From VAZQ01 sp963817135 (GTDB taxonomy: Bacteria; Pseudomonadota; Alphaproteobacteria; Rhizobiales; Xanthobacteraceae): a DNA stretch of 64,000 nucleotides. Made by a program: the position numbers and the translations under genes. The DNA lies in contig CAWFNG010000009.1 in the NCBI GenBank assembly GCA_963817135.1, forward strand, positions 1 to 64,000. The letters are read 5' to 3'. Every line of letters begins with the position of its first letter. The stretch's first letter is position 1. The notes below the pieces were generated by a model that saw only the letters and a program-made list of their open reading frames with translations, was not told where the DNA came from and searched no databases. This document shows positions 18,040-26,995 of the stretch, piece by piece.

Positions 18040-19626
18040 CTAAAACCTGAGCGGCCTTGCCTGCTGCACTTGCGGCAGCGTGCGCACGGCGGCGAGCACA
18101 GCCGGCGGCAGCTCCCCGTCGATCTCAATGAGCGCAATCGCATTGCCGCCCGGCGCGTCGCGGCCGACGTGAAAGGTTGCGATGTTGATGCCGGCATCGC
18201 CCAGGACCGAGGCGAACCGTCCGATAAAGCCCGGCTTGTCAAGATTGGTGATGTAGATCATCGAGGGGCCAAATCCCGCGTCCATGCGGATGCCTTTGAT
18301 ATTGACGATGCGCGGGCGACCGTCGGCGAACACGGTGCCCGACACGGAGCGCGTCTGCCGTTCGGTCACCAGGGTGACCGTGATGAGGCTCTCGTAATCG
18401 CCAGCAGCCGCGCGCGTGGTCTCCTCGACGACGATGCCGCGCTCTTTGGCAATCGCCGGCGCGGAAACGACGTTGACCTCCTGCAACATGGGGCGAAGAA
18501 GGCCGGCAATGGCCGCCGAGGTCAGCGCCTTGGTATTCATTCCAGCGACTTCGCCCTCGTAACTCAGCTTGACCGTCTTCACGCCGCTCTCGGTGAGTTG
18601 CCCTGCAAACGAGCCGAGCTTTTCAGCGAGCTCAATGAACGGGCGCAGTCGCGGCGCTTCTTCCGCCGTAATGGACGGAAAATTCACGGCGTTGGTGATC
18701 GCGCCGCGCAACAGATAGTCGGACATTTGTTCGGCGATTTGCAGGGCGACGTTTTCCTGCGCCTCGGTCGTGGCGGCGCCCAGGTGCGGCGTGCACACCA
18801 CGTTGGGATGACCGAATAGAGGGTTGTCGATCGCCGGCTCCTCGACGAAAACATCGAAAGCGGCGCCCGCAACGTGACCGCTATCGAGCGCCGCGCGCAA
18901 GGCCTGCTCGTCGACCAGGCCGCCGCGCGCACAATTGATGACGCGAACCCCCTTTTTCATTGCCGCGAGCATTTTGCCGTCAATGATGTGCCGCGTCTTT
19001 TCGGTGAACGGGGCGTGCAACGTGATGAAGTCGGCACGCCGCACCAGCTCTTCAAGCGTCACCTTTTCCACGCCCAGGTCGGCCGCCCGTTCCGGCGAGA
19101 GGAAAGGATCGTAGGCGATCACCTTCATCTTCAGTCCAATGGCGCGATCGGCGACGATCGAGCCGATATTTCCGCAGCCGATGATGCCGAGCGTCTTGCT
19201 CGTGATCTCTACCCCCATGAAACGATTCTTTTCCCATTTGCCGGCTTGGGTGGAAGCGTCGGCCTGAGGAATTTGCCGGGCCAGCGCAAGCATCAGGGTG
19301 ATGGCGTGTTCGGCAGTGGTGATGGAGTTGCCGAACGGCGTATTCATTACAATCACGCCTTTCGCTGTCGCGGCTGCAATATCGACATTGTCGACGCCGA
19401 TGCCGGCGCGGCCGATGACCTTCAGCTTTGTCGCCTTTGCGAGAATCTTGGACGTCACCTTGGTAGCCGAACGGATGGCAAGCCCTTCAAAGCCGCCGAT
19501 CAATTCAGCCAGCCGCTCCTTGTCGGCGCCGAGCTTGGGCTGAAACTCAACCGCGAGGCCGCGATCCTTGAAGATCGCGACCGCGGCCGGTGAGAGTGCG
19601 TCGGAAATGAGAACGTTGGGGGACAT
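18040..19626 (-). CDS. serA: D-3-phosphoglycerate dehydrogenase
   Basis: A 528-residue enzyme of the long type with a C-terminal ACT domain. It oxidises 3-phosphoglycerate with NAD, the first step of serine synthesis. NAD site: LGIIGCGNIGS (about residues 145-155). Catalytic residues in NCARGGLVDE (Arg), VFVEEP (Glu) and CTPHLGA (His). An intervening domain (about 320-450) and the ACT domain DKPGFIGRFASVLGDAGINI (about 460-479) follow. The ACT domain binds serine in related enzymes, giving feedback control. It follows serC on the same strand, 77 bp downstream. Confidence 0.97.
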   Translation of the reverse strand: MSPNVLISDALSPAAVAIFKDRGLAVEFQPKLGADKERLAELIGGFEGLAIRSATKVTSKILAKATKLKVIGRAGIGVDNVDIAAATAKGVIVMNTPFGNSITTAEHAITLMLALARQIPQADASTQAGKWEKNRFMGVEITSKTLGIIGCGNIGSIVADRAIGLKMKVIAYDPFLSPERAADLGVEKVTLEELVRRADFITLHAPFTEKTRHIIDGKMLAAMKKGVRVINCARGGLVDEQALRAALDSGHVAGAAFDVFVEEPAIDNPLFGHPNVVCTPHLGAATTEAQENVALQIAEQMSDYLLRGAITNAVNFPSITAEEAPRLRPFIELAEKLGSFAGQLTESGVKTVKLSYEGEVAGMNTKALTSAAIAGLLRPMLQEVNVVSAPAIAKERGIVVEETTRAAAGDYESLITVTLVTERQTRSVSGTVFADGRPRIVNIKGIRMDAGFGPSMIYITNLDKPGFIGRFASVLGDAGINIATFHVGRDAPGGNAIALIEIDGELPPAVLAAVRTLPQVQQARPLRF

Positions 19627-19630
19627 GATT

Positions 19631-19790
19631 TTCCAGATGCCAGATGTCGGATGTCAGGTTTCAGAGATCAGATGTCGGAGATTAGATGACAGATTTCGAA
19701 AGTTCATGCCTTTAATCTCGCTGCGGACTTCTGATCACTGACGTCTGACATCCGACCTCCGACATCTGACATCTGATCCCTGACCTCCGC
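19631..19790. repeat. Short degenerate ATGTC/GACAT repeats at the serC-serA junction
   Basis: About 19636-19690 carries several copies of a CAGATGTCGGATGTCAG-like word; about 19731-19790, inside the serC 3' end, carries them in the inverted sense (CTGACATCCGACCTCCGACA). The inverted set encodes the repetitive SerC C-terminus DQMSDVGGRMSDVSDQKS. The two sets could pair in the mRNA between serC and serA. Confidence 0.7.
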
Positions 19791-20927
19791 GTACGCCCAG
19801 TCCAGCCAGGCGGTAAGCGCTGCGATGTCGCCGCGCTCGACGGTTGAGCCGCACCAGACCCGCAGGCCCGGAGGCGCGTCGCGATAGGCGTCGATATCGT
19901 AGGCAACATTCTCCTTCTCCAGGAGCGAAGTGATCTTCTTCACGAATGCTGCCTGTGCATCGGCCGAAAGCTTTGCCACCGAGGGATCGACGATTTTCAG
20001 GCATACCGACGTGTTCGAGCGGATGGCGGGATCGACGGCGAGGAAATCGATCCACGGCGTTGCCGCCACCCAGTCGGCAATTACCTTTGCATTGCCGTCG
20101 GCGCGCGCGATCAAGGCATCGAGACCGCCGATTGATTTCGCCCAATTGAGAGTATCGAGATAGTCCTCGACGCAGAGCATCGAGGGCGTGTTGATGGTTT
20201 CGCCTTGAAAAATTCCTTCGCTGAGCTTGCCGGCCTTGGTCAGGCGGAAGATTTTGGGAATGGGCCAGGACGGCTTGTGGGTCTCCAGGCGCTCGACGGC
20301 GCGCGGTGAGACGATCAGCATCCCATGGGCTGCCTCGCCGCCCAGCACTTTCTGCCAAGAGAAGGTTACGACGTCGAGTTTCCGCCAATCGAGCGCCTGC
20401 GCGAAGCACGCCGAGGTGGCGTCGCAAATGGTCAGCCCGTCACGATCGCTGCGAATCCAATCACCGTTCGGTACCCGCACGCCGGAAGTGGTACCGTTCC
20501 AGGTAAACACCACGTCGGAGGCCGCATCGACGCGATGAAGGTCGGGGAGCGCCCCATAGGGCGCGTCAAGCACCGTCACATTCCTGAGCTTGAGCTCGTT
20601 CTTGACATCGCTTACCCAACCTTGTCCGAACGATTCCCATGCCAGCAGGGTAACCGGTCGAGGCCCCAGCAACGACCACAGTGCCATCTCGACCGCACCG
20701 GTGTCCGACGCCGGCACAATGCCAATGCGGTAATCGGCGGGAACAGCGAGAACTTCGCGCGTGAGATCGATGGCGCGTTTGAGCTTCGCCTTGCCGATCT
20801 TCGATCGGTGCGAGCGCCCGAGCACTGCATCGGTGAGGACCGAGAGACTCCAGCCTGGCCGCTTGGCGCATGGGCCGGACGAGAAGTGCGGAACGGCGGG
20901 CCGCACGACGGGCTTTGGCCTGCTCAT
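19704..20927 (-). CDS. serC: Phosphoserine aminotransferase
   Basis: A 407-residue class V aminotransferase; it makes phosphoserine from 3-phosphohydroxypyruvate and glutamate. The start MSRPKPVVRPAVPHFSSGPC at 20927 gives the family N-terminus FSSGPCAKRPGW. The PLP-binding lysine lies in VVTFSWQKVLGGEAAHGML; other landmarks are DAVLGRSHRS and FTWNGTTSGVRVPNGDWI. It precedes serA, so the pair is a serine operon. The last about 30 residues (after AYAEVRDQ) are made of repeat DNA and are probably a recent, dispensable extension. Confidence 0.96.
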   Translation of the reverse strand: MSRPKPVVRPAVPHFSSGPCAKRPGWSLSVLTDAVLGRSHRSKIGKAKLKRAIDLTREVLAVPADYRIGIVPASDTGAVEMALWSLLGPRPVTLLAWESFGQGWVSDVKNELKLRNVTVLDAPYGALPDLHRVDAASDVVFTWNGTTSGVRVPNGDWIRSDRDGLTICDATSACFAQALDWRKLDVVTFSWQKVLGGEAAHGMLIVSPRAVERLETHKPSWPIPKIFRLTKAGKLSEGIFQGETINTPSMLCVEDYLDTLNWAKSIGGLDALIARADGNAKVIADWVAATPWIDFLAVDPAIRSNTSVCLKIVDPSVAKLSADAQAAFVKKITSLLEKENVAYDIDAYRDAPPGLRVWCGSTVERGDIAALTAWLDWAYAEVRDQMSDVGGRMSDVSDQKSAARLKA

Positions 20928-21027
20928 TTGTCTATCCTTGCAGATAGCCGCCCCTCGGTGGGGAAGGGTGTCCCGCCGCCGCAATTAAGGAACTCGAGGG
21001 GCGCCGTCAAGGGAGGATCGGAGGCCA

Positions 21028-21134
21028 GTAGCCCGGATGGAGCGCAGCGCAATCCGGGACCGGTTGCCCCGCATTACGCGGAGCCTGTCATCGGGCGGCG
21101 CCTTGCGCCGACCCGGTGGCTCCATGCGGGCTAC
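21028..21134. repeat. Palindromic intergenic repeat (copy 4)
   Basis: GTAGCCCGGATGGAGCGCAG at the left and CTCCATGCGGGCTAC at the right, with an inner hairpin around GGGCGGCGCCTTGCGCCGACCC. Almost identical in plan to the copy at 37973-38083. Confidence 0.85.
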
Positions 21135-21150
21135 GCTCCGTTATCTGCCA

Positions 21151-22031
21151 TCAGAACTTGTAGCCTAGCCCAACGCGACCGGTGGAGATGGTGGGCCTGA
21201 TGTTCCACCACGACGCCAAGCCGACGAATTCGTATTCGGCGCGCAAGAAAACGTGCGGCATCACCATCACATCGATGCCGCCGCCGATGGACCAGCCCCA
21301 GAGGAATGCGCCATTCCTGCTCTCTTGTTCCGTGAACGAGAACGGCAAACACGTCGGCGTTTGCGGCGGGCCGCAGGGCGTAGGCGGCGAGGTGACCGGC
21401 GGGGGATTCTGAAACCCGAATGCGGTGGCGGCGTGCATTACATCGGCGCGCACGGCCGCCACGCCGAGCATTACGTAGGGGAGGAAACTCCCCGCCTCCC
21501 ATCCGGCGCGGGCGCGTAGTGTGAGGAGATCGGTGATGTTGAGAAAGGCGTTCGCGGTAAGCGTAAGGTCGTAGATGTTGCCGCCTGCGGCGGTGACGCG
21601 CTCAATGACAGAAACCGGAGCAGTGGCGTGCAGATCGGGGCTGTGGCTGTAGTTCAGCTCGAGGCCGAGGATCAGCGATTCCCAGCGGCTGTTGTAGCCG
21701 CCAAACGCGCCATAGCTCGAGCCGGTTTTCTCGATCTTGCCCAGCGACGTCCAGGTCGAGGGCTGCACCGTCATTTTCGAGTGCAGTCTCGCGCAGCATG
21801 TGCGCGACGAGTCCCTGCGTGGAATCGCCTGAAGTCGACGCTGGAGAATCCGGTGCCGAGCTGCCCGCCGAAATAAAACCCGCCCCACCGGCCGCAGCAT
21901 ACGGAATCAGGCGCCGGTACATAACCGTCCGACCCGCGCAGCGTGGGTATGTCGTAATCCTGCGCCTGGGCGCTCGCGACCGCGACCGTCAGATGAAAGA
22001 GCAGGCCAACAGCAACAGGCAGGCAGCGCAT
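21151..22031 (-). pseudogene. Outer-membrane beta-barrel protein, two frameshifts
   Basis: The gene starts MRCLPVAVGLLFHLTVAVAS at 22031 with a Sec signal and runs to GGQLGTGFSSVDF. The family sequence then continues in a second frame (GDSTQGLVAHMLRETALEND, about 21770-21835) and in a third frame (QPSTWTSLGKIEKTGSSYGA onward) to the barrel end GRVGLGYKF at 21151. Each step needs one extra base removed, near 21835 and near 21772. The product family is an Omp31-like eight-strand barrel of Rhizobiales. Either a decayed gene or two sequence errors; the rest of the barrel is well preserved, including the terminal aromatic residue. Confidence 0.82.
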
Positions 22032-22119
22032 GACGGCCTCTGATTTCGGCAAATTCCTTGCTCGCAATGGCCGATCATGAATGATTAACCTTAATGAGCG
22101 GTTAGCTCCGGCGTAGCCC

Positions 22120-22155
22120 GACAAAAACAAATCGGCGCGGGAAGATCCCGCGCCG
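22120..22155 (-). terminator. Rho-independent terminator after the 22.2-kb barrel gene
   Basis: A perfect 10-bp stem CGGCGCGGGA/TCCCGCGCCG with a 3-nt loop (22133-22155). On the minus strand it is followed by ATTTGTTTTTGT. It lies 34 bp after the stop codon at 22189. Confidence 0.85.
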
Positions 22156-22188
22156 CGTTGTTCTTGTGTGTACCTTCTTGCTCGGCAC

Positions 22189-23112
22189 TCAGCCCTTGCG
22201 CATGAGCGGAGGCGGCGGAACAAAGACCGGCGGAGGTGGAGGTGCCTCCGGCTGCAGCAAAAACCGAATTCCGATCTTGAGCTCCTGCGAGTTGAATTTG
22301 GTGAGCGTATAGAAGGCGAGGGGATTCCCCTGGGGGTTGTTGCACCCAAACGGACCGCAGCGGATGACCGGCGTATCGATATTGCCGAAATTGAGGTAGC
22401 GGTACGCAAACTCGATCTTGACGTTATTTGTAACGTTGTAGGCCACGCCCGCGTGCAGCGCCCACGCGCTGGTCCATTTTGAGTTGCCGTTGTCATTATC
22501 CAGCGTAAATCCAAGCGCGCTGAACCCGAAGGGAAAGCCCGTATCGGTAATACCACTGAACTGGTGGCGGGCAGCGCCGACGCCGACGCCGATGAACGGG
22601 GTCAGACACCACCATGTGCCGAGATCGACATACGCATTCGCCATGACCACCCAGGCCGAATGCTGCGCCTGGTAGAGGTCCTGGCAAAACTGATCGGGGC
22701 CGACGCCCGGCGGCGGACAGAAATCCGCCTGGCCGGAATATTGGCCGATGACCTTAAGATCCGCGGTCTTACGGTGTTCGCCGGTGAAATCGAATCGGAG
22801 CCAATTGTTCCAGGCATAGCCGATGCCGAAGCCGATAAAGTCCGTATCCCCTATATCGTGTCGAACGATTTGCCAGCTCGCCGGCCAGACAAAGTTCGGA
22901 TTTGTCTGAGTCTGCTGAAAATCGGAGAAGTGCTGGATACCCATGCCGAAATCAGCGCGCAGATACCAGCCGCCGCATTGCACGCAATCGTTCACCACGA
23001 CGGGCGGACGATAGACAGGCGGAGGCAGCGGGGGAGGCAGATCAGCAGCGAGCGCCGCGGTGCTCAACAACGCGGCCGCTCCGGCGAGACCGAAGATTTT
23101 TGCACGACTCAT
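22189..23112 (-). CDS. Outer-membrane beta-barrel protein (Omp25/RopB-like)
   Basis: A 307-residue outer-membrane protein. Sec signal at residues 1-22 (cut at LAA-ADLPPP), a proline-rich linker (PPPLPPPVYRPPVV), then GGWYLRADFGMGIQHFSDF and alternating strands of an 8-stranded barrel, for example GIGYAWNNWLRFDFTGEHRK and VKIEFAYRYLNFGNIDTPVI. The barrel proper ends about ELKIGIRFLL; a short proline-rich tail (PEAPPPPPVFVPPPPLMRKG) extends beyond it, which is unusual because barrels normally end in a terminal Phe. It is transcribed alone and has a strong terminator. Confidence 0.88.
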   Translation of the reverse strand: MSRAKIFGLAGAAALLSTAALAADLPPPLPPPVYRPPVVVNDCVQCGGWYLRADFGMGIQHFSDFQQTQTNPNFVWPASWQIVRHDIGDTDFIGFGIGYAWNNWLRFDFTGEHRKTADLKVIGQYSGQADFCPPPGVGPDQFCQDLYQAQHSAWVVMANAYVDLGTWWCLTPFIGVGVGAARHQFSGITDTGFPFGFSALGFTLDNDNGNSKWTSAWALHAGVAYNVTNNVKIEFAYRYLNFGNIDTPVIRCGPFGCNNPQGNPLAFYTLTKFNSQELKIGIRFLLQPEAPPPPPVFVPPPPLMRKG

Positions 23113-23298
23113 AGCTTAGTCCTTTCGTGCCGCAGGGAGGCCTGGTGACCTCCCGCAGGGTTGAATCAGCAAGCCGCAGAGTGGCAGCAAGTTGTAAAGG
23201 AGCGGTTAACCTTACTTATTAGCCTTGAATGGTAACGCTCGTGTCGTTTTTGCGATTTAATTCGGATGACCGATCACGGGCGGTCGCCACCGCTGCAA

Positions 23299-24117
23299 TT
23301 AGACAAGGTCGCGGGAGGCCTGCGCCACCTTACGCACCTTCAGGATTTGGGTCGGCCCGAGGAACGGCAGAACGGCCAGAAACCAGCGTCGAAATCGATC
23401 GGGCATCCTGCTCTCGTAACAGTGGTCGACGTATTCAAAGCCGTTTGTCACAAGAAGCGTCAGCAGAGTCTGGGGCGTCCAGCTGAAGATATGGCGGTCA
23501 CATTCGATATTTTCGGACAGCACCTCCACACCGAGCCGCCGTCGCCGACCAAGCCAGTGCCGCAATGCATTGCCGATCTCGCTGCAGACGAAGGTAGCTA
23601 TGCGCCACATATAGAATGGGTTCGGCACACTGACGATGAGCACTCCGCCCTGCTTGAGAACGCGGTTGAGCTCTTTGACTGCCATAGTCGGCCCTTCCAG
23701 GTGCTCAAGGACCTCCTGCAGAGTGATGCAATCAATGGTCGCGTCGGCGATTTCGAGACCATAGATGCTCATTCGCCGAAAGCGGTCCCGCATGTCGGGA
23801 TAAAGCAGGTGGGCGATACGGATATTGTTTTCGAAATAATCGACACCGATCACGCTCTTGTCGGGAAAGCGGCGAATGGCCTCGCGCACGAACATGCCGG
23901 TGAAACAACCAACGTCGATGATCGTATCGCCCTCTATCAGCTCCAAAACCTTGATTTGGCGGTCAAATAAAGGCATTCCGGCGAATAGCGTGCGACATTG
24001 ATCAGCCGAAAGGTGCTTGTCGTCGACCAGATAGGTTGCCGAATCACTCATTAGTTCTGCATTCGCAATAGCGACAGGTACTCCGATTGAACGCTGGCAT
24101 GCGCCACGGAGGGTCAT
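23299..24117 (-). CDS. Class I SAM-dependent methyltransferase
   Basis: A 272-residue protein. The SAM motif I is GDTIIDVGCFTGMFV (about residues 76-90), followed by SVIGVDYFENNIRIAHLL (motif II region). The post-I block ISIYGLEIADATIDCITLQE and LEHLEGPTMAVKELNRVLK match the UbiE/COQ5-like methyltransferase fold (Methyltransf_11/25). A C-terminal part has one aromatic membrane-near stretch (PNPFYMWRIATFVCSEIG). Substrate unknown; small-molecule or glycolipid acceptors are possible. Divergent from the PAP2 gene; the 106-bp gap is AT-rich with TTAACC words. Confidence 0.85.
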   Translation of the reverse strand: MTLRGACQRSIGVPVAIANAELMSDSATYLVDDKHLSADQCRTLFAGMPLFDRQIKVLELIEGDTIIDVGCFTGMFVREAIRRFPDKSVIGVDYFENNIRIAHLLYPDMRDRFRRMSIYGLEIADATIDCITLQEVLEHLEGPTMAVKELNRVLKQGGVLIVSVPNPFYMWRIATFVCSEIGNALRHWLGRRRRLGVEVLSENIECDRHIFSWTPQTLLTLLVTNGFEYVDHCYESRMPDRFRRWFLAVLPFLGPTQILKVRKVAQASRDLV

Positions 24118-24223
24118 GTCGGATCCGGAATGTCCTTCGACAACATCGCCAGCAAAATCTTAAGCAGAACTTAACCTTGCTAATTAACCGTGATTTTTAA
24201 GGGACAGAGGCCTTTTGTGAGTC

Positions 24224-24865
24224 ATGAACGACCTGAAAAAATGGCTGCTGCTGCTTGCGGTGACAGCGCTCGGCGTTGTGATTTCGTACGAATTCCTGGA
24301 TCGGCCGATCGCATTCTATGTGCATGAGCACGTCCGCCACTATCAGATATTCGCCAGGGCAACCCAGCTGCCGGAGCTGATCGCGCCGCTCGGGGCATTC
24401 GTGCTGATTTGGCTCGGCCTACGTGCGTTGATGCAGCGGCCGTTATCCACTTTTCACTCGGTGATCCTGCTATGCGGCCTGAGCCTTGTTGTCACTGATG
24501 GTCTCAAACGGGAGCTCAAAGCCGCTTTCGGCCGCACCTGGCCGGAAACCTGGGTCAGGGACAATCCGTCGCTCATCCGCGACGGCGCATATGGCTTCCA
24601 CCCGTTTCACGGCGGGCCCGCGTTCGCAGCGTTCCCTTCAGGACATACCGCGGCCATCTGCGCCGTCATGGCCGTGCTGTGGTCGCTTTACCCGCGCTGG
24701 CGATGGCTTTACGCCGCTCTCGTTCTCGCAGTCGCGGGGGGTCTTGTTGGCGCCGATTTTCATTTTCTCAGCGATGTCATCGCCGGAGCCTTCATCGGCA
24801 TTTCCATCGGCTGGATGAGCGTACGCGTCTGGAACGCGGGCACAGAAGGCTTACGCCGGCAATGA
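24224..24865 (+). CDS. PAP2-family phosphatase, membrane-bound
   Basis: A 213-residue integral membrane protein. Membrane segments: KWLLLLAVTALGVVISYEFL (residues 4-23), LIAPLGAFVLIWLGLRALM (about 52-70), a third near FHSVILLCGLSLVVTDGLK, and three at the C-terminal half. The three phosphatase motifs are present: LKRELKAAFGRTWPETW (motif C1-like), FPSGHTAAICAVMAV with the catalytic His (C2), and DFHFLSDVIAGAFIG (C3, with catalytic His and Asp). It removes phosphate from a lipid such as phosphatidic acid or undecaprenyl diphosphate. Its end overlaps the end of htpG by 15 bp (convergent). Confidence 0.88.
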   Translation: MNDLKKWLLLLAVTALGVVISYEFLDRPIAFYVHEHVRHYQIFARATQLPELIAPLGAFVLIWLGLRALMQRPLSTFHSVILLCGLSLVVTDGLKRELKAAFGRTWPETWVRDNPSLIRDGAYGFHPFHGGPAFAAFPSGHTAAICAVMAVLWSLYPRWRWLYAALVLAVAGGLVGADFHFLSDVIAGAFIGISIGWMSVRVWNAGTEGLRRQ

Positions 24866-26743
24866 CAGTCCGCGCACGACCAGACGGTTTACCCGCGACG
24901 CAAATGCGGCGGGATCGTCCGGCACTTCCCCGTCAAGGATCTTCGCCTGCTCGAACAAGAGCGCGGCAAGCTCGCTGACTTCGTCATCGCGACCGCTCGC
25001 TTTGGCATGGGCGAGCGCCTTTACCACGGGGTGCTGCATATTGAGTTCGAGGATCGGCTTGGCGCCGGCGCTGCGGTTATGGCGCGCGAGCAGCCGGTCA
25101 AGCTCGCGATCGAAACCCTGCTTGCTCGCCACCAGGCATGCGGCGCTGTCGGTGAGGCGTTGCGAAGCGCGCACTTCCGACACGCGTTCTCCCAGCGCCT
25201 CCTTGACCGCGGCGGTGAGGTCATCTGCCGGCGCGCTCACTGCGGCGGCATCCGCCGCGGCCTGGTCGAGCATCGGCACCAGGCTGAAATCGACTTCACC
25301 CTGGCTCAACGATTTCAGCGGCTTGCCTTCGAAATCGAGGTGCAGCGAGGTCCATAGCGCATCGACCGGGTCGGTCAGCAGCAGGACCTCGATGCCGCGC
25401 GCGCGCGCCGCCTCCAGCTTGGGATTGGCCTTGAGACGCTCAATGCTCTCGCCGACGAGATAATAGATTTCCGTCTGGTTCGGCTTGAATTCGGCGACAT
25501 AGGCTTTGAGCGAACGCAGCTCCTCGCCTTTGGTGGAGGCGAAACGGGCAAGCGCCAGAAGCTTCTCCCGGCGCTCGTGGTCGTCGTAGATGCCTTCCTT
25601 GAACACCCGGCCGAACGCCTTCCAGATCTTGCCGAAGTTCTCCGCCTCCTTCTCTGCCAGGGTTTCCAGTTCACCGAGCACGCGGGTGGTCAGCGCGTTC
25701 CTTATCTGCGCCACCTGCGGGTTGTTCTGGAGCATCTCGCGCGATATGTTGAGCGGCATGTCCTCGCTGTCGACCACGCCGCGCATAAAACGCAGATATG
25801 CAGGCAGCAAGTCAGCATCATCGGTGATGTAGACGCGCCGGACATAGAGCTTCACGTGGCTCTTGCGCTCGTTACCGGAAAGCTCGAACGGCTGGCTTGA
25901 CGGAGCGAACAGGAGCGCCGCGAACGACTGGCGCCCTTCCGCCTTGTAGTGCAGCGTCATGGCCGGCTCGTCGATGGCGCCGGCGATGGCGCGATAGGCC
26001 TGCGTATAGTCTTCGGACTTGAGCTCCGACTTCGACCGCTGCCACAGCGCGCTCGCCTTGTTGATCTGGCGCACGCTGCCGTCCGGCGCAGTCAACTCGA
26101 TGGGAAACAGGATGTGATCGGAATAGGTGCGCACGACCCGCTCAAGGTCGTATGCTTCCAGATAATTTTTCCTGTCGGGCTTGAGATGGAGGATAACCTC
26201 GGTGCCGCGGGTGACCCGCTCGGCATCGGCGGGTGCCGCAGGCTCGACCTCGAATCCGGCGCCTCCCGCCGAGCGCCAGACCCACACCTCGCTCGCTCCC
26301 GCGCGCCGGCTTATCACCTCGATGCGATCGGCGACCATGAATGCAGAATAAAAACCCACACCGAATTGTCCGATGAGGCCCGCGCCGTCCTTTGCCTGAT
26401 TGAGGCTCTCCAGAAAGGCGCGCGTTCCCGACCGCGCCACCGTCCCGAGGTTATCGATAAGCTCCTGGCGATCCATGCCGATGCCTGAATCAGCAACGGT
26501 GAGCGTACCGGCAGCGGCATCCGGATTTATGCGGATGGCCAGTGTGCCCCCGGTCGCGAGCAAGTCGGGCTTGGCGATCGCCTCGTAACGCAGCTTGTCG
26601 CAGGCGTCCGAGCCATTGGAGATCAGCTCGCGCAGGAAAATGTCAGTCTCGGAATAGACCGAATGCACCATCAGGCGCAGAAGCTCGGCCACTTCCGCCT
26701 GAAACGGGTGGGATTCGGCAACGGTTTTCGCTTCGGTGCTCAT
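24851..26743 (-). CDS. htpG: Hsp90 chaperone HtpG
   Basis: A 630-residue chaperone of full length. N-terminal GHKL ATPase: LRELISNGSDACDKLRY (Asn/Asp of the ATP site, near residue 35), ADSGIGMDRQELIDNLGTVA (about 88-107) and GQFGVGFYSAFMVADR (about 125-140). Middle domain with RRVYITDDADLLPAYLRF and the catalytic-loop Arg in LNISREMLQNNPQ. C-terminal dimerisation domain follows to LVVRGLSLPA. The start MSTEAKTVAESHPFQAEV at 26743 is chosen because it fits family N-termini; the frame is open far upstream. Cytosolic, usually heat-induced. A perfect inverted repeat lies just upstream. Confidence 0.97.
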   Translation of the reverse strand: MSTEAKTVAESHPFQAEVAELLRLMVHSVYSETDIFLRELISNGSDACDKLRYEAIAKPDLLATGGTLAIRINPDAAAGTLTVADSGIGMDRQELIDNLGTVARSGTRAFLESLNQAKDGAGLIGQFGVGFYSAFMVADRIEVISRRAGASEVWVWRSAGGAGFEVEPAAPADAERVTRGTEVILHLKPDRKNYLEAYDLERVVRTYSDHILFPIELTAPDGSVRQINKASALWQRSKSELKSEDYTQAYRAIAGAIDEPAMTLHYKAEGRQSFAALLFAPSSQPFELSGNERKSHVKLYVRRVYITDDADLLPAYLRFMRGVVDSEDMPLNISREMLQNNPQVAQIRNALTTRVLGELETLAEKEAENFGKIWKAFGRVFKEGIYDDHERREKLLALARFASTKGEELRSLKAYVAEFKPNQTEIYYLVGESIERLKANPKLEAARARGIEVLLLTDPVDALWTSLHLDFEGKPLKSLSQGEVDFSLVPMLDQAAADAAAVSAPADDLTAAVKEALGERVSEVRASQRLTDSAACLVASKQGFDRELDRLLARHNRSAGAKPILELNMQHPVVKALAHAKASGRDDEVSELAALLFEQAKILDGEVPDDPAAFASRVNRLVVRGLSLPA

Positions 26744-26765
26744 AGCCACTAGATACATAGAGTTG

Positions 26766-26841
26766 CTAGTGGTCCTTAGATTCCGAAGTTCGCATCTGAA
26801 CGTGCCGCTAGCGCTGGCGAACTTCGGAATCGGACCACTAG
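26766..26841. repeat. 76-bp inverted repeat between htpG and ftsH
   Basis: Arms CTAGTGGTCC-TTA-GATTCCGAAGTTCGC (left, TTA unpaired) and GCGAACTTCGGAATCGGACC-ACTAG (right) pair over about 25 bp around a 23-nt loop. It stands between two divergent stress-type genes. A solo half lies at 13356-13377, so this is a mobile or dispersed element. Confidence 0.85.
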
Positions 26842-26995
26842 TGAAATATGAAAACGCGAATTGCATATAGGGGGCAGCGGTGGCGGCTCGCAAGGGGTTC
26901 CCTGATCGGGTAAAATCCCGTCTCGCCCCGGATCGCTCCCGGCTCGGCAACCTAACAGCGGCTCGGCGGTTGCAACAGATTGGAAGAGCGCGGCC

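Noticed and set aside
24160..24195. CtrA-type binding site (TTAA-N7-TTAA) before the PAP2 gene
   Set aside because: Two TTAAC words are present but 13 bp apart start to start instead of 11, so the consensus is not met.
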